21,165 nucleotides of DNA, taken from assembly GCA_040235565.1 (NCBI GenBank), contig JBECLA010000148.1:1-21165 (forward strand), in the 5' to 3' direction. Every line of letters starts with the position of its first letter. Position 1 is the stretch's first letter. Below, piece by piece: positions 6,446 to 14,366 of this stretch. The DNA comes from JAHEIJ01 sp040235565. Lineage in GTDB: Bacteria > Pseudomonadota > Gammaproteobacteria > UBA6429 > Thiohalophilaceae. The position numbers and the translations under genes were made by a program. The notes beneath the pieces were generated by a model. The model had not been told where the DNA came from, did no database searches, and was given only the letters and a program-made list of their open reading frames with translations.

Positions 6446-7765
6446 CTAGTATTGAGCGGCACCCATCAGGTGATCCGGCAACCAGGTCGCGATGCCGGGA
6501 AATAACATCAGCAGGATGATACCCAGTACCATGCAGAGCATAAATGGCAGCGCGCCCCACAAAATGGTCGGTAGTTTTACATCAGGCACGATGCCGTTGA
6601 TGACATACAGATTCAAACCCACCGGCGGGGTAATCAACCCGATTTCCATATTAATGGTCAACACCACCCCGAACCAGATGGGATCGTAACCGGCCTGTTC
6701 AATGATCGGCACCAGCGTCGGGGCGGTCATGAGAATCACCGCGACCGGCGGCAAAAACAATCCGGCGATGAGCAAAAAGATGTTGACGTAAAACAGTAAC
6801 AGCCAGGGACTGACTTCCAGGCCAGCGATCCATTCCGCCAGTGACTGGGTAATATAAAAGTTGGACATCATGTAACTGAACAGGGCGGCGGTACCGATGA
6901 TCATCATGATCATCACCGATTCGCGCATCGCCACCCGGACGATTTCCCACAGGCCGGCCGGATTCCACATCTTGTAGATCACCACCACCAGCACGATGCA
7001 GAACAAGGCCCCGACACCCGCTGCTTCCGAAGGCGTGGCCACTCCGCCGTACAGGGCCCATAAAATCATGGCGATGATAAAAAGAAACGGTAATATCTTG
7101 GGCAGAATCTCGATCTTCTGGCGCCAGGAATAAACGGTATCACCGATATTGAAGCGGAACCCCTTGCGATGAGCGTAAAAGAGCGACCAGGCCATGAACA
7201 AGGCCGTCAGCATCAAGCCCGGTAACAGGCCGGCGATAAACAGGCGCCCAATCGAGGTTTCGGTGGCGATGCCATACACGATCATGGTGATACTGGGCGG
7301 GATCAAAATACCCAGCGTGCCGCCCGCGGCAATCGCACCGGTGGACAGGCCATTGGGATAACCGCGTTTTTGCATCTCCGGAATCCCCATCTTGCCGATC
7401 GCCGCACAGGTCGCCGGTGACGAACCACTCAGCGCCGCGAAAATCGAGCAGGCGCCCAGATTGGAAATCAACAAACCGCCGGGAACCCGGTAAAACCAGC
7501 GTTCCAGGGCTTCGTACAGATCACTGCCGGCGCGGGAAGAGGCAATCGCCGCCCCCATCAGAATAAACATGGGAATGGAAAGCAGGGCGAACTCATTCAG
7601 CCCGCCAAAGAAAGTTTCGGCAATGATGGTCAGGCTACCCGGGCCCTCAATGGCCACCAGAAAACCGAGCGCGACGATCCCCAGCGAAAAGGCCACCGGT
7701 GCCCCGGTTAACAGGACAATGATCAACACAACCGCAACAAGTATTCCCAGCTCCAGCGGACTCAT
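6446..7765 (-). CDS. TRAP transporter large permease (DctM-like)
   Basis: The 439-residue membrane subunit that carries the transport path of a tripartite ATP-independent periplasmic transporter. About a dozen hydrophobic segments are seen. Family signatures are I-P-M-F-I-L-M-G-A near residue 65, G-T-L-G-I-L-I-P-P-S-I-T near residue 150, and P-P-V-G-L-N-L-Y-V-I-N-G near the C-terminus. Its ATG overlaps the stop of the small subunit by 4 nt (ATGA), so the two are translationally coupled. TRAP systems use ion gradients to import organic acids delivered by a DctP binding protein, encoded at the head of this operon. The substrate is suggested only by the neighbouring malonyl-CoA synthetase. Confidence 0.95.
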   Translation of the reverse strand: MSPLELGILVAVVLIIVLLTGAPVAFSLGIVALGFLVAIEGPGSLTIIAETFFGGLNEFALLSIPMFILMGAAIASSRAGSDLYEALERWFYRVPGGLLISNLGACSIFAALSGSSPATCAAIGKMGIPEMQKRGYPNGLSTGAIAAGGTLGILIPPSITMIVYGIATETSIGRLFIAGLLPGLMLTALFMAWSLFYAHRKGFRFNIGDTVYSWRQKIEILPKILPFLFIIAMILWALYGGVATPSEAAGVGALFCIVLVVVIYKMWNPAGLWEIVRVAMRESVMIMMIIGTAALFSYMMSNFYITQSLAEWIAGLEVSPWLLLFYVNIFLLIAGLFLPPVAVILMTAPTLVPIIEQAGYDPIWFGVVLTINMEIGLITPPVGLNLYVINGIVPDVKLPTILWGALPFMLCMVLGIILLMLFPGIATWLPDHLMGAAQY

Positions 7766-8280
7766 TCGACATCCTCCTCGGAAATACCAAACGGCATTTC
7801 ATGCCGCAGGATTAAACTGAATAAATCCGCGATGTACTGGAGTGACAACACCCCAAATCCAATCGGCATGGCCAGATAAGGAATCCATAACCGGACTTCC
7901 CACATGGAATCCGAATACCAGCTATTTTCCCAGGCCTCCAGCCACAGCTGGACGCCCAACCACGCAATGGTCGCACAAAACAACAAGGATAACGTCGACG
8001 CCACCAACGCCAGGACAAAACGTGCCCGCGGTTTCAGGTAAATCGGTACCAGGTCAACATTGACATGCCCTTTGGTGAGCAACAGATAAGGAGCGCCAAC
8101 GAAAGTGGCACTCAGGAGCAGGTAGGTCACAAACTCGGTTTGCCAGATGGTGGGTTCCACCAGGATATAGCGTAGCGCTACCATCTGACATACCACCAGT
8201 ACCGAGATAACCAACATGGCACCCGCGGCAATACCACACAGGCAGGACAGGATAGCAACAAATCGAATATATGCGTTCAT
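7762..8280 (-). CDS. TRAP transporter small permease (DctQ-like)
   Basis: A 172-residue protein with four hydrophobic segments, the size and topology of DctQ subunits, which pair with DctM in the membrane. It sits between the binding protein and the large permease, the canonical P-Q-M order. Its stop overlaps the dctM start by 4 nt; the binding-protein gene ends 57 bp upstream, and that gap holds a small stem-loop (8314-8327). Sequence alone would be a weak identification because DctQ proteins diverge strongly; position makes it firm. It ends with an acidic cytoplasmic tail (E-E-D-V-E). Confidence 0.92.
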   Translation of the reverse strand: MNAYIRFVAILSCLCGIAAGAMLVISVLVVCQMVALRYILVEPTIWQTEFVTYLLLSATFVGAPYLLLTKGHVNVDLVPIYLKPRARFVLALVASTLSLLFCATIAWLGVQLWLEAWENSWYSDSMWEVRLWIPYLAMPIGFGVLSLQYIADLFSLILRHEMPFGISEEDVE

Positions 8281-8313
8281 AACATCAACGGGCTCACACC
8301 ACCGCCTCCCTGC

Positions 8314-8327
8314 GGCAGTGTACTGCC
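8314..8327 (-). repeat. Stem-loop between dctP and dctQ
   Basis: Read on the minus strand, GGCAG and CTGCC form a 5-bp stem around a 4-nt loop in the 57-bp gap after the binding-protein stop. Intercistronic stem-loops after solute-binding-protein genes often protect the upstream message and lower permease expression. No T-run follows, so complete termination is unlikely. Confidence 0.35.
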
Positions 8328-8337
8328 CTGTGACAAT

Positions 8338-9339
8338 TTATTCGACAGACAACGCCATATCCAGTAATTCGCGTCCTCCTTTTACGCTATCGGCGAAGTT
8401 CTTGTAGGAAGACTTGTCGGCAATCGCACGCCATGCTGCGGCCTGTTCAGCTGTCATGGTCACCACTTCCACACCGGCTTTTTTATACACTTCGACAAGC
8501 TTTTCATCCGCCTTCTTGGCTCCTTCATAGGCAAAATCCTCGGCTTTCTTGCCGGCGGCGATAAAGGCATCCTGTTGCTGTTTGTTTAATTTATCAAACG
8601 TCTTCTTTGACATCAGAATCGGTTCATACATTACCCACAGGGCATTCTCACCGGGTGCCGTCAGACATGAGACCTGCTCGTAAATCCGATAGGACACCAG
8701 ACTGGCGGAACTGGTGTTGGCGGCATCCAGCACACCGGTTTGCAAGGCAGAATAAATTTCCGAACTGGGCATCTTGGAAATCGAAGCACCGGCCTCGGCC
8801 AGCATTTCATTAAACGCTTTCCCGGCGGCACGGAAGGTCTGACCCTTTACGTCATCCGGGTTAAGCACGCATTTTTTCTTGGAGACAAACCCCCCGGCCA
8901 ACCAGGTATCGGCCAGTACAATCACGCCGGCATCATTCATAATGTCCTTGATGCGCTTCATGAACGCGGAATTATTCAGGCGTCGCGCATGATCGTGATT
9001 TTTAACCAGACCCGGCATCAAGGTCAGGTTGAACTCGGGATGGCGACCACCGGCATACGCCAACGGAAAGGCCGTAATATCCAGCTTGCCTTTGGTCATT
9101 GCCCCCCATTGTTCCTTGGGTTTATACAGTGACTTGCCAGGATAGACCTGAATCTTGATACCGAGATTCGCGTTATTGATATCATTGGCAATCATCTGCA
9201 CCATTTCATCACGCACATCTCCTTTACCGCCCGGCCATTGATGCGAGGCCTTTAACACCATCTCTGCCTGCGCCACAGTGATCATGCTGAACGCCGCCAG
9301 CAATGATGTGAGCAGCAACCTTATTTTTATACTTTTCAT
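8338..9339 (-). CDS. TRAP solute-binding protein (DctP-like), candidate malonate/diacid binder
   Basis: A periplasmic receptor of 333 residues. The signal peptide ends in A-Q-A (residue 25), with K-S-I-K-I-R before the hydrophobic core. The conserved ligand-clamping Arg of the DctP family is R170 in K-G-Q-T-F-R-A-A-G-K, which binds a carboxylate in characterised members, so the ligand is probably an organic acid. Other family landmarks are G-K-L-D-I-T-A-F-P near 84-92 and the S-S-E-I-Y-S-A-L-Q-T-G-V-L-D-A stretch. A strong ribosome-binding site (AGGAGG, plus-strand 9345-9350) sits 5 nt from the ATG, the best in the operon, as expected for the most abundant subunit. It is divergent from matB across a 398-bp regulatory gap, which points to malonate as ligand; this is inference. 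Confidence 0.93.
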   Translation of the reverse strand: MKSIKIRLLLTSLLAAFSMITVAQAEMVLKASHQWPGGKGDVRDEMVQMIANDINNANLGIKIQVYPGKSLYKPKEQWGAMTKGKLDITAFPLAYAGGRHPEFNLTLMPGLVKNHDHARRLNNSAFMKRIKDIMNDAGVIVLADTWLAGGFVSKKKCVLNPDDVKGQTFRAAGKAFNEMLAEAGASISKMPSSEIYSALQTGVLDAANTSSASLVSYRIYEQVSCLTAPGENALWVMYEPILMSKKTFDKLNKQQQDAFIAAGKKAEDFAYEGAKKADEKLVEVYKKAGVEVVTMTAEQAAAWRAIADKSSYKNFADSVKGGRELLDMALSVE

Positions 9340-9405
9340 GATTTCCTCCTCTTGGTGGTCTTACAAACCAGTGTTAACTCCATCGGGCTATCACTGATTT
9401 GATCT

Positions 9406-9431
9406 ATTATGGAGTGTAATCCTTCCATAAT
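9406..9431. promoter_or_regulatory. Perfect 8-bp inverted repeat (operator candidate) upstream of dctP
   Basis: ATTATGGA (9406-9413) and TCCATAAT (9424-9431) are exact reverse complements separated by 10 bases. The centres of the two half-sites are 18 bp apart, a little under two helical turns, as in sites for dimeric helix-turn-helix regulators. The element lies about 65-90 bp upstream of the dctP start. Confidence 0.5.
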
Positions 9432-9491
9432 TCAGCGTAAGCAAACTACCGGGTCCTGATTGACCGGGAACGCCATTTTGTCGTAAATGTT

Positions 9492-9524
9492 TTGCGAAGT
9501 CAGTTGCGAACCATGCCGCATGGT
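9492..9524. promoter_or_regulatory. TTGCGAA direct repeats abutting an ACCATGC palindrome
   Basis: TTGCGAA occurs at 9492-9498 and 9504-9510, a 12-bp period. It is followed directly by ACCATGC-C-GCATGGT (9510-9524), an odd-centred palindrome with 7-bp arms. The cluster is mid-gap between the divergent TRAP and matB genes and could bind one or two regulators. Confidence 0.4.
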
Positions 9525-9737
9525 GAAACCAATAGCGACGAGTTTAAATTGGCCCCGGACAAAAGACTTTTCACTATTATTTTATTGCTTGCTCATATAA
9601 GACTTTACTAATGATTAACAAGACCGGGTTTTTCTCGAGATAGTTAAACCGCGTTTAATGTCTTGTATTAGACTATCAATAATAATAGATTTTTCGCTCA
9701 TCGTCTGTCTGCAACCCGAACCATTAGTCAAATCAGC

Positions 9738-11258
9738 GTGAATACCAATATCTATACTGTTTTTTCTGACCACTTCCCGGCGGATATGTCTTCGCCGTTC
9801 ATTGAAACCGAGGAGGGTCAGCAATGGAGTTACGCTGATCTGGAACAGGAAAGTGCCCGCCTGGCCCGTTACCTTACCGAAGCCGGCATACAAAAGGGTG
9901 AGCGTGTGGCCGTTCAGGTTGATAAAACCCCACAGGCCTTATTTCTTTATCTGGCCTGTCTGCGTGCCGGGTTTATCTATTTACCGTTGAATACCGCCTA
10001 CACCGAAAGTGAACTGGCCTATTTCATCGATAACGCCGAACCGGCTGCCGTGGTGTGTCGTTCGGACAGCCTGGCGAATTTCCAGCAGCTCGGTCAGGGC
10101 AAGGCAGTGCGACATTTTTATACCCTGGAGAATGCCCCCGAGCATAACCTGCTGCAACTCAGTGCCGCCACGGCGACAAATTTCGATACCGTAGCCTGTA
10201 ACAAGGCTGACGTCGCGGTCATTCTGTATACCTCCGGCACCACCGGCCGTCCCAAAGGCGCAATGATCACCCATGGTAACCTGGCGGCGAACGGCCTGGC
10301 ATTAAAACAGATCTGGGGATTCAGCCAGGATGACGTGTTGCTGCATGCCTTGCCCATTTTTCATATCCATGGCTTGTTTGTCGCCTGCCATTGTGTGTTG
10401 CTGAGCGGCAGTAAAATGTTGTTCATTCCCAGGTTCAATGCCGATACCATCATCAGGCTATTGCCGCGCGCGACGGTGTTAATGGGTGTGCCGACATTTT
10501 ATACCCGTCTGCTGGATAATCCCGCCTTTACCGCGGAAGTATGCCGTAACATGCGGCTGTTTATTTCCGGTTCCGCCCCTTTGCTGGAGCAAACCTTTAC
10601 CGAGTTTCAGCACCGCACCGGCCAGACCATTCTGGAACGTTACGGCATGACCGAAACCGGCATGAATGCCTCCAATCCGCTTGACGGGGAACGCAAGGCC
10701 GGTACCGTTGGCTTTCCTTTACCCGGCGTAACCGCGCGCATTGTCGATGATGCCGGGAATGTCGCCGGACCTGACACCGTCGGTAACCTGCAGGTCAGGG
10801 GTGAGAATGTGTTTATCGGTTACTGGGGTATGCCCGATAAAACCGCGGAAGAATTTACCGCAGACGGTTTTTTTAAAACCGGCGATATGGCAAGCCTGGA
10901 TGACGAAGGTTATCTCGCCATCGTGGGTCGCGGTAAGGATATGGTGATTACCGGCGGCTTCAATGTTTATCCCAAAGAAATCGAATTGATCATCGACGAA
11001 CTGGACGGCGTTATCGAGTCCGCCATCATCGGCGTGCCACATCCTGATTTTGGTGAAGCGGTAACCGCGGTGGTAACGCGTGACGTCAGCAATCAGGCAT
11101 GCACTGAAGCCAGCATTATTGCCGCGCTGAAACCAAAACTGGCCAACTACAAGATTCCCAAACGGGTCATATTTGTCGATGAACTCCCCCGCAACACCAT
11201 GGGCAAAGTACAAAAAAACCTGTTGCGCGACACCTATGCCGGGCTGTTCAGCAAATAG
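9738..11258 (+). CDS. matB: Malonyl-CoA synthetase (MatB-like, ANL superfamily)
   Basis: A cytoplasmic ligase of 506 residues that forms malonyl-CoA from malonate, ATP and CoA through an acyl-adenylate. The phosphate-binding loop is T-S-G-T-T-G-R-P-K-G (165-174). The second core motif is R-Y-G-M-T-E-T-G-M-N-A-S-N-P (301-314), whose M-N-x-S-N-P extension is typical of MatB rather than long-chain ligases. The hinge region is G-R-G-K-D-M-V-I-T-G-G-F-N-V-Y-P, and the catalytic lysine is K490 in N-T-M-G-K-V-Q-K. L-P-L-N-T-A-Y-T near residue 82 is also MatB-like. The start is GTG with no clear ribosome-binding site; the next in-frame ATG (9783) would cut into the N-terminal domain. No malonyl-CoA decarboxylase (MatA) is in the window, so the product may feed fatty-acid synthesis or a decarboxylase elsewhere. 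A close alternative is another short diacid-CoA ligase. Confidence 0.88.
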   Translation: MNTNIYTVFSDHFPADMSSPFIETEEGQQWSYADLEQESARLARYLTEAGIQKGERVAVQVDKTPQALFLYLACLRAGFIYLPLNTAYTESELAYFIDNAEPAAVVCRSDSLANFQQLGQGKAVRHFYTLENAPEHNLLQLSAATATNFDTVACNKADVAVILYTSGTTGRPKGAMITHGNLAANGLALKQIWGFSQDDVLLHALPIFHIHGLFVACHCVLLSGSKMLFIPRFNADTIIRLLPRATVLMGVPTFYTRLLDNPAFTAEVCRNMRLFISGSAPLLEQTFTEFQHRTGQTILERYGMTETGMNASNPLDGERKAGTVGFPLPGVTARIVDDAGNVAGPDTVGNLQVRGENVFIGYWGMPDKTAEEFTADGFFKTGDMASLDDEGYLAIVGRGKDMVITGGFNVYPKEIELIIDELDGVIESAIIGVPHPDFGEAVTAVVTRDVSNQACTEASIIAALKPKLANYKIPKRVIFVDELPRNTMGKVQKNLLRDTYAGLFSK

Positions 11259-11278
11259 TCAACGCCGGGGGGATTGAT

Positions 11279-12499
11279 TTACTGACCAAGCAAGTACATC
11301 GTTGTCTGATACAGCACAAAGGCAATACTGAAAAAGAAACCGACAATCGGCACCCATAAGGGCACGGTACGAATTTCTACCGGTTGCGGCGCGCGAATCT
11401 TGATTTGCCACAAGGACAGGTTAATCAGGGTGAAGACGATCAAAATGATAAAGCTGGTGAGTTTCGCCAGACTGACCAGCGGTAACCACAAGGCAAACAA
11501 TAGCACCAGACCGGTGACAATGGCGGTTGCCAGCAGGGGAGTACGGGTCACGGCATTGACCTGACCCAGCCGGGGAGGCAACCAGCCCTGACGGCTCATG
11601 CCATAAAGCACCCGCGACGCCATGATGATCTGAATCAATGCCCCGTTCAACACTGACACCAGACTGATGCCCGTAATCACTACGGGATGCCGTCCGGTGA
11701 CCTGCTGATAGATCTCGGCCAATGGCGCATCCGTCCGGGCCAGTTCCGCCGGAGCCAGGGTGAGAATACTCACCACGGCGACAATAAAATAAAACAACGA
11801 CGTCACCACCAGGGCGATGATAATGGCGCGCGGCAAATTGCGGTGCGGATCACGTACCTCTTCCGCCACATTGACGATGTCCTCGAAGCCGATAAAGGCA
11901 TAAAAAGCGATAAAGCTCCCGGCCACGATCCCGCCCCAGGCAGCGAGTTCCAGCGGGGGAAGCATTTCCGGCCAGCGCGCCGGCAAGAGCTGCACACTTT
12001 CCCGCGCCACCCAGATGATCAACACCAGGCCGGCGATTTCCAGCAGGGTCATGAGACTGGCAATGATCACCGATTCATTGATGCCCCAGGCCACCACCAG
12101 CCCCATCAGCAGGGTCAGGCTGATGATCACCCCCACAGCCGGCACCTCCATGAAGACCTGGAAATACCCCACGAAACCGTGCACCAGCGTGGCCACGGAG
12201 ATGATCCCGGCAAACACAATGCTCACGCCCACAATGATGGACAGTTTGCGCCAGCCCAGCCCCTCCTGCACATATACCGCCTCCCCCGCGCTCTTGGGAA
12301 AACGGGCAGAGAGCTCGGCGTAGGAAAAAGCGGACAACGCGGCGAGAAATGACGCTAACAGGAAGGCAAATGGTGTGAACATGCCGGCAAAACCGGCGAC
12401 CTTGCCTACCAGCACATAAATCCCGGCTCCCAGAATGGTGCCGATGCCGTAAAATGTCACCAGGGTGAGGCTGAGGCTGCGTTTCAGGTCGGTTTGCAT
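11279..12499 (-). CDS. APC-family amino acid permease
   Basis: An inner-membrane transporter of 406 residues with about eleven or twelve hydrophobic segments. The first helix carries G-I-G-T-I-L-G-A-G-I-Y, the unwound glycine-rich substrate/ion site typical of the amino acid-polyamine-organocation superfamily. F-S-Y-A-E-L-S-A-R-F-P-K-S-A-G-E-A is the conserved loop after helix 2. F-I-G-F-E-D-I-V-N-V-A-E-E-V-R-D-P-x-R-N-L-P-R-A-I is the helix 6 and following-loop signature of APC amino acid porters. It probably carries amino acids or related amines; the specific substrate is not deducible. It converges on matB with a 20-bp gap and is divergent from the GGDEF-EAL gene. ATG 12499 starts four residues before a basic stretch leading into helix 1, as usual for the family. 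Confidence 0.9.
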   Translation of the reverse strand: MQTDLKRSLSLTLVTFYGIGTILGAGIYVLVGKVAGFAGMFTPFAFLLASFLAALSAFSYAELSARFPKSAGEAVYVQEGLGWRKLSIIVGVSIVFAGIISVATLVHGFVGYFQVFMEVPAVGVIISLTLLMGLVVAWGINESVIIASLMTLLEIAGLVLIIWVARESVQLLPARWPEMLPPLELAAWGGIVAGSFIAFYAFIGFEDIVNVAEEVRDPHRNLPRAIIIALVVTSLFYFIVAVVSILTLAPAELARTDAPLAEIYQQVTGRHPVVITGISLVSVLNGALIQIIMASRVLYGMSRQGWLPPRLGQVNAVTRTPLLATAIVTGLVLLFALWLPLVSLAKLTSFIILIVFTLINLSLWQIKIRAPQPVEIRTVPLWVPIVGFFFSIAFVLYQTTMYLLGQ

Positions 12500-12672
12500 T
12501 ATTACTTAATTCTTATGGAGTCGGGTCGAGGAACCGGCATAATAGCCTTAAACAATTCAATCTTTTCTCTCTAAAGCCACACGGTTTTCGGGTCGATATG
12601 TCTGACTATATCTGAACTGAATACGATTTAAATTAGTTACCCACTCAAGGAATTGAATTTACGGTACAACGG

Positions 12673-14349
12673 ATGGCCATAGTCCCGAAAGTTACCCTGG
12701 AAGGGAATTCCGCCGCGGAACATATTCTCAGCGCCCTCAGCGACGGCGTGATTGGGGTCGATGAACACGGCAGAATTACCTTTATCAATGCGGTCGCCAG
12801 CACGCTGACCGGCTGGAGCCCGCAGCAAGCGATCCGGCAGCCGCTGGAGCGGGTCTTTACCCTGCACACCAGCAGCCAGGTGCTGGAACCGACCTTTCTG
12901 CAGCGCCTGTTGAAACGCCAGGTGGGGATTGGGCCGATCACCAAACAACAACTGGTGAACAAGAAGGGTGTCAGCCTGTTGATTGACTACAGTATCACGC
13001 CGCTGGATGCCAACAGCGCCGTGCTGATGTTTCACGACCTGAGCCACATCCAGGATGAAAACCGCACCCTGCTGTACCAGGTCAGCTACGATCCCCTGAC
13101 CCGCCTGCCGAATCGTGACGCGCTGCAACAAACCCTGAAGCAGATCCATGCCCGCTACGAACGGCAAAACGGCACTTACTCGATCCTGTTGCTGGATCTT
13201 GATCGCTTCAAGCTCGTCAACGACACCTATGGGCATGCCGCCGGTGACTCGCTGTTGAAAAAACTGGCCACCGAAATGACCGGCTCACTGCGCCCCTATG
13301 ACAACCTGGGGCGCTGGGGCGGGGAAGAATTCCTGTGTGTCCTGCCCAATACCGATCTGCAGGGCGCGATCGATTCGGCGGAACGCTTTCGCGAACTGAT
13401 CAGCCAGAGCCATGTCGCGATACAAAATCAGCAGGTCCGGACCACGGTCAGCATCGGTGTGGCCAATTTCCCCCATGACGGTGAGGATGTGAGCGAGATC
13501 CTGCGGGTGGCGGATGCCATGTTGTATGAAGCCAAGCGCGCCGGTCGCGATCGGGTTGCCAGCAGCCGCAACCAGGCGGGTAATATCCTGTCGATTGCCC
13601 GGCAACTGGAGGAAGCCATCGCCGCCGACAATGTCGTGCCCATGTATCAACCCATTCTGGATTTGCAAAGCGGCGAACTGATGGGGCGGGAAGCCCTGGC
13701 GCGAATCCGTACCCGGCAAGATACCTATCTGGAAGCCGGCAAGTTCATCGAAGCGGCGTTGCACCTGCAGATGACCCACAAGATCGATCACGCCATCACC
13801 AGGCAGACCATCCTGCATTGCAGCACTCGCGTGTTGCAGGGTCTGCCACCGTTACCGCACTTCGTCAATGTCTCGGCGGATTTACTCCGCCACCCCGATC
13901 TGGTGGAAGATATTTTCGCGACCGCCCTGTGCCAGTGTCAGGCCTGCGGCGAGCGTATCGGTCCGCAAAAACCCCTGGTGATCGAAATCACCGAGCAACA
14001 ATTATTAAGTGATGTGAACGAGGCGAAACGGATCCTGCAACCGTTCCTCGACTTCGGGCTGCGACTGGCGGTGGATGATTTTGGCAGCGGCTATTCTTCC
14101 CTGCATTACCTGGCGGATCTACCCATCACCTTCCTGAAGATCGAGGGCAGCCTGGTCAAGCGGGTCACGCATGACAAAAAGGTACGCGCCATCATCAAGG
14201 GCATCCAGAACATCGCCGATGATCTCGGCCTGACCACGATTGCCGAGTATGTGGAAGATCAGGCGACACTCGATGCGCTGCGTGAACTGGGCGTGAACTG
14301 GGGTCAGGGCTATTTCTTCGGCCGTCCGACCCTCGCTCCCGGCGACTAG
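12673..14349 (+). CDS. PAS-GGDEF-EAL cyclic-di-GMP signalling protein
   Basis: A soluble protein of 558 residues that may both make and degrade cyclic di-GMP. A PAS sensor is at about 15-125 and the GGDEF domain at about 135-298. The active site is G-G-E-E-F (216-220), a functional variant, with the inhibitory R-x-x-D site (207-210) five residues before it. The EAL domain (about 308-555) keeps E340 of E-A-L, N399, E438, D468/D469 in D-D-F-G-S-G-Y-S-S, K489, E525 and Q545, so phosphodiesterase activity is expected. An unusual C-Q-C-Q-A-C cluster (420-425) sits in the loop before E438. There are no transmembrane segments. The start is ATG 12673 with a weak upstream site; no earlier usable start is in frame. 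It is divergent from the APC permease, with about 170 bp between them for both promoters. Confidence 0.93.
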   Translation: MAIVPKVTLEGNSAAEHILSALSDGVIGVDEHGRITFINAVASTLTGWSPQQAIRQPLERVFTLHTSSQVLEPTFLQRLLKRQVGIGPITKQQLVNKKGVSLLIDYSITPLDANSAVLMFHDLSHIQDENRTLLYQVSYDPLTRLPNRDALQQTLKQIHARYERQNGTYSILLLDLDRFKLVNDTYGHAAGDSLLKKLATEMTGSLRPYDNLGRWGGEEFLCVLPNTDLQGAIDSAERFRELISQSHVAIQNQQVRTTVSIGVANFPHDGEDVSEILRVADAMLYEAKRAGRDRVASSRNQAGNILSIARQLEEAIAADNVVPMYQPILDLQSGELMGREALARIRTRQDTYLEAGKFIEAALHLQMTHKIDHAITRQTILHCSTRVLQGLPPLPHFVNVSADLLRHPDLVEDIFATALCQCQACGERIGPQKPLVIEITEQQLLSDVNEAKRILQPFLDFGLRLAVDDFGSGYSSLHYLADLPITFLKIEGSLVKRVTHDKKVRAIIKGIQNIADDLGLTTIAEYVEDQATLDALRELGVNWGQGYFFGRPTLAPGD

Positions 14350-14366
14350 ACACGCCACCAAATCGT

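Larger units (their letters stand above)
9340..9737. other. 398-bp divergent regulatory region between the TRAP operon and matB
   Basis: No gene is visible here. The region is AT-rich compared with its neighbours and carries several candidate regulator sites: an 8-bp inverted repeat at 9406-9431, TTGCGAA direct repeats at 9492-9510, and a 7-bp palindrome at 9510-9524. ACCGGG also occurs twice, 15 bp apart (9448-9453 and 9463-9468). A weak matB promoter could be TTGTAT (9663-9668) with TAGATT (9686-9691) at 17-bp spacing. No regulator gene is adjacent, so the factors involved are encoded elsewhere. Confidence 0.6.

Noticed and set aside
11687..12352. A 221-codon plus-strand frame
   Set aside because: Antisense of the APC permease; rich in His, Gln and Asp as expected when hydrophobic codons are read backwards.
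12596..12615. TCTGA direct repeat at 10-bp spacing in the permease/GGDEF gap
   Set aside because: Only 5 bases long each, in a short AT-rich gap; such repeats are expected by chance.
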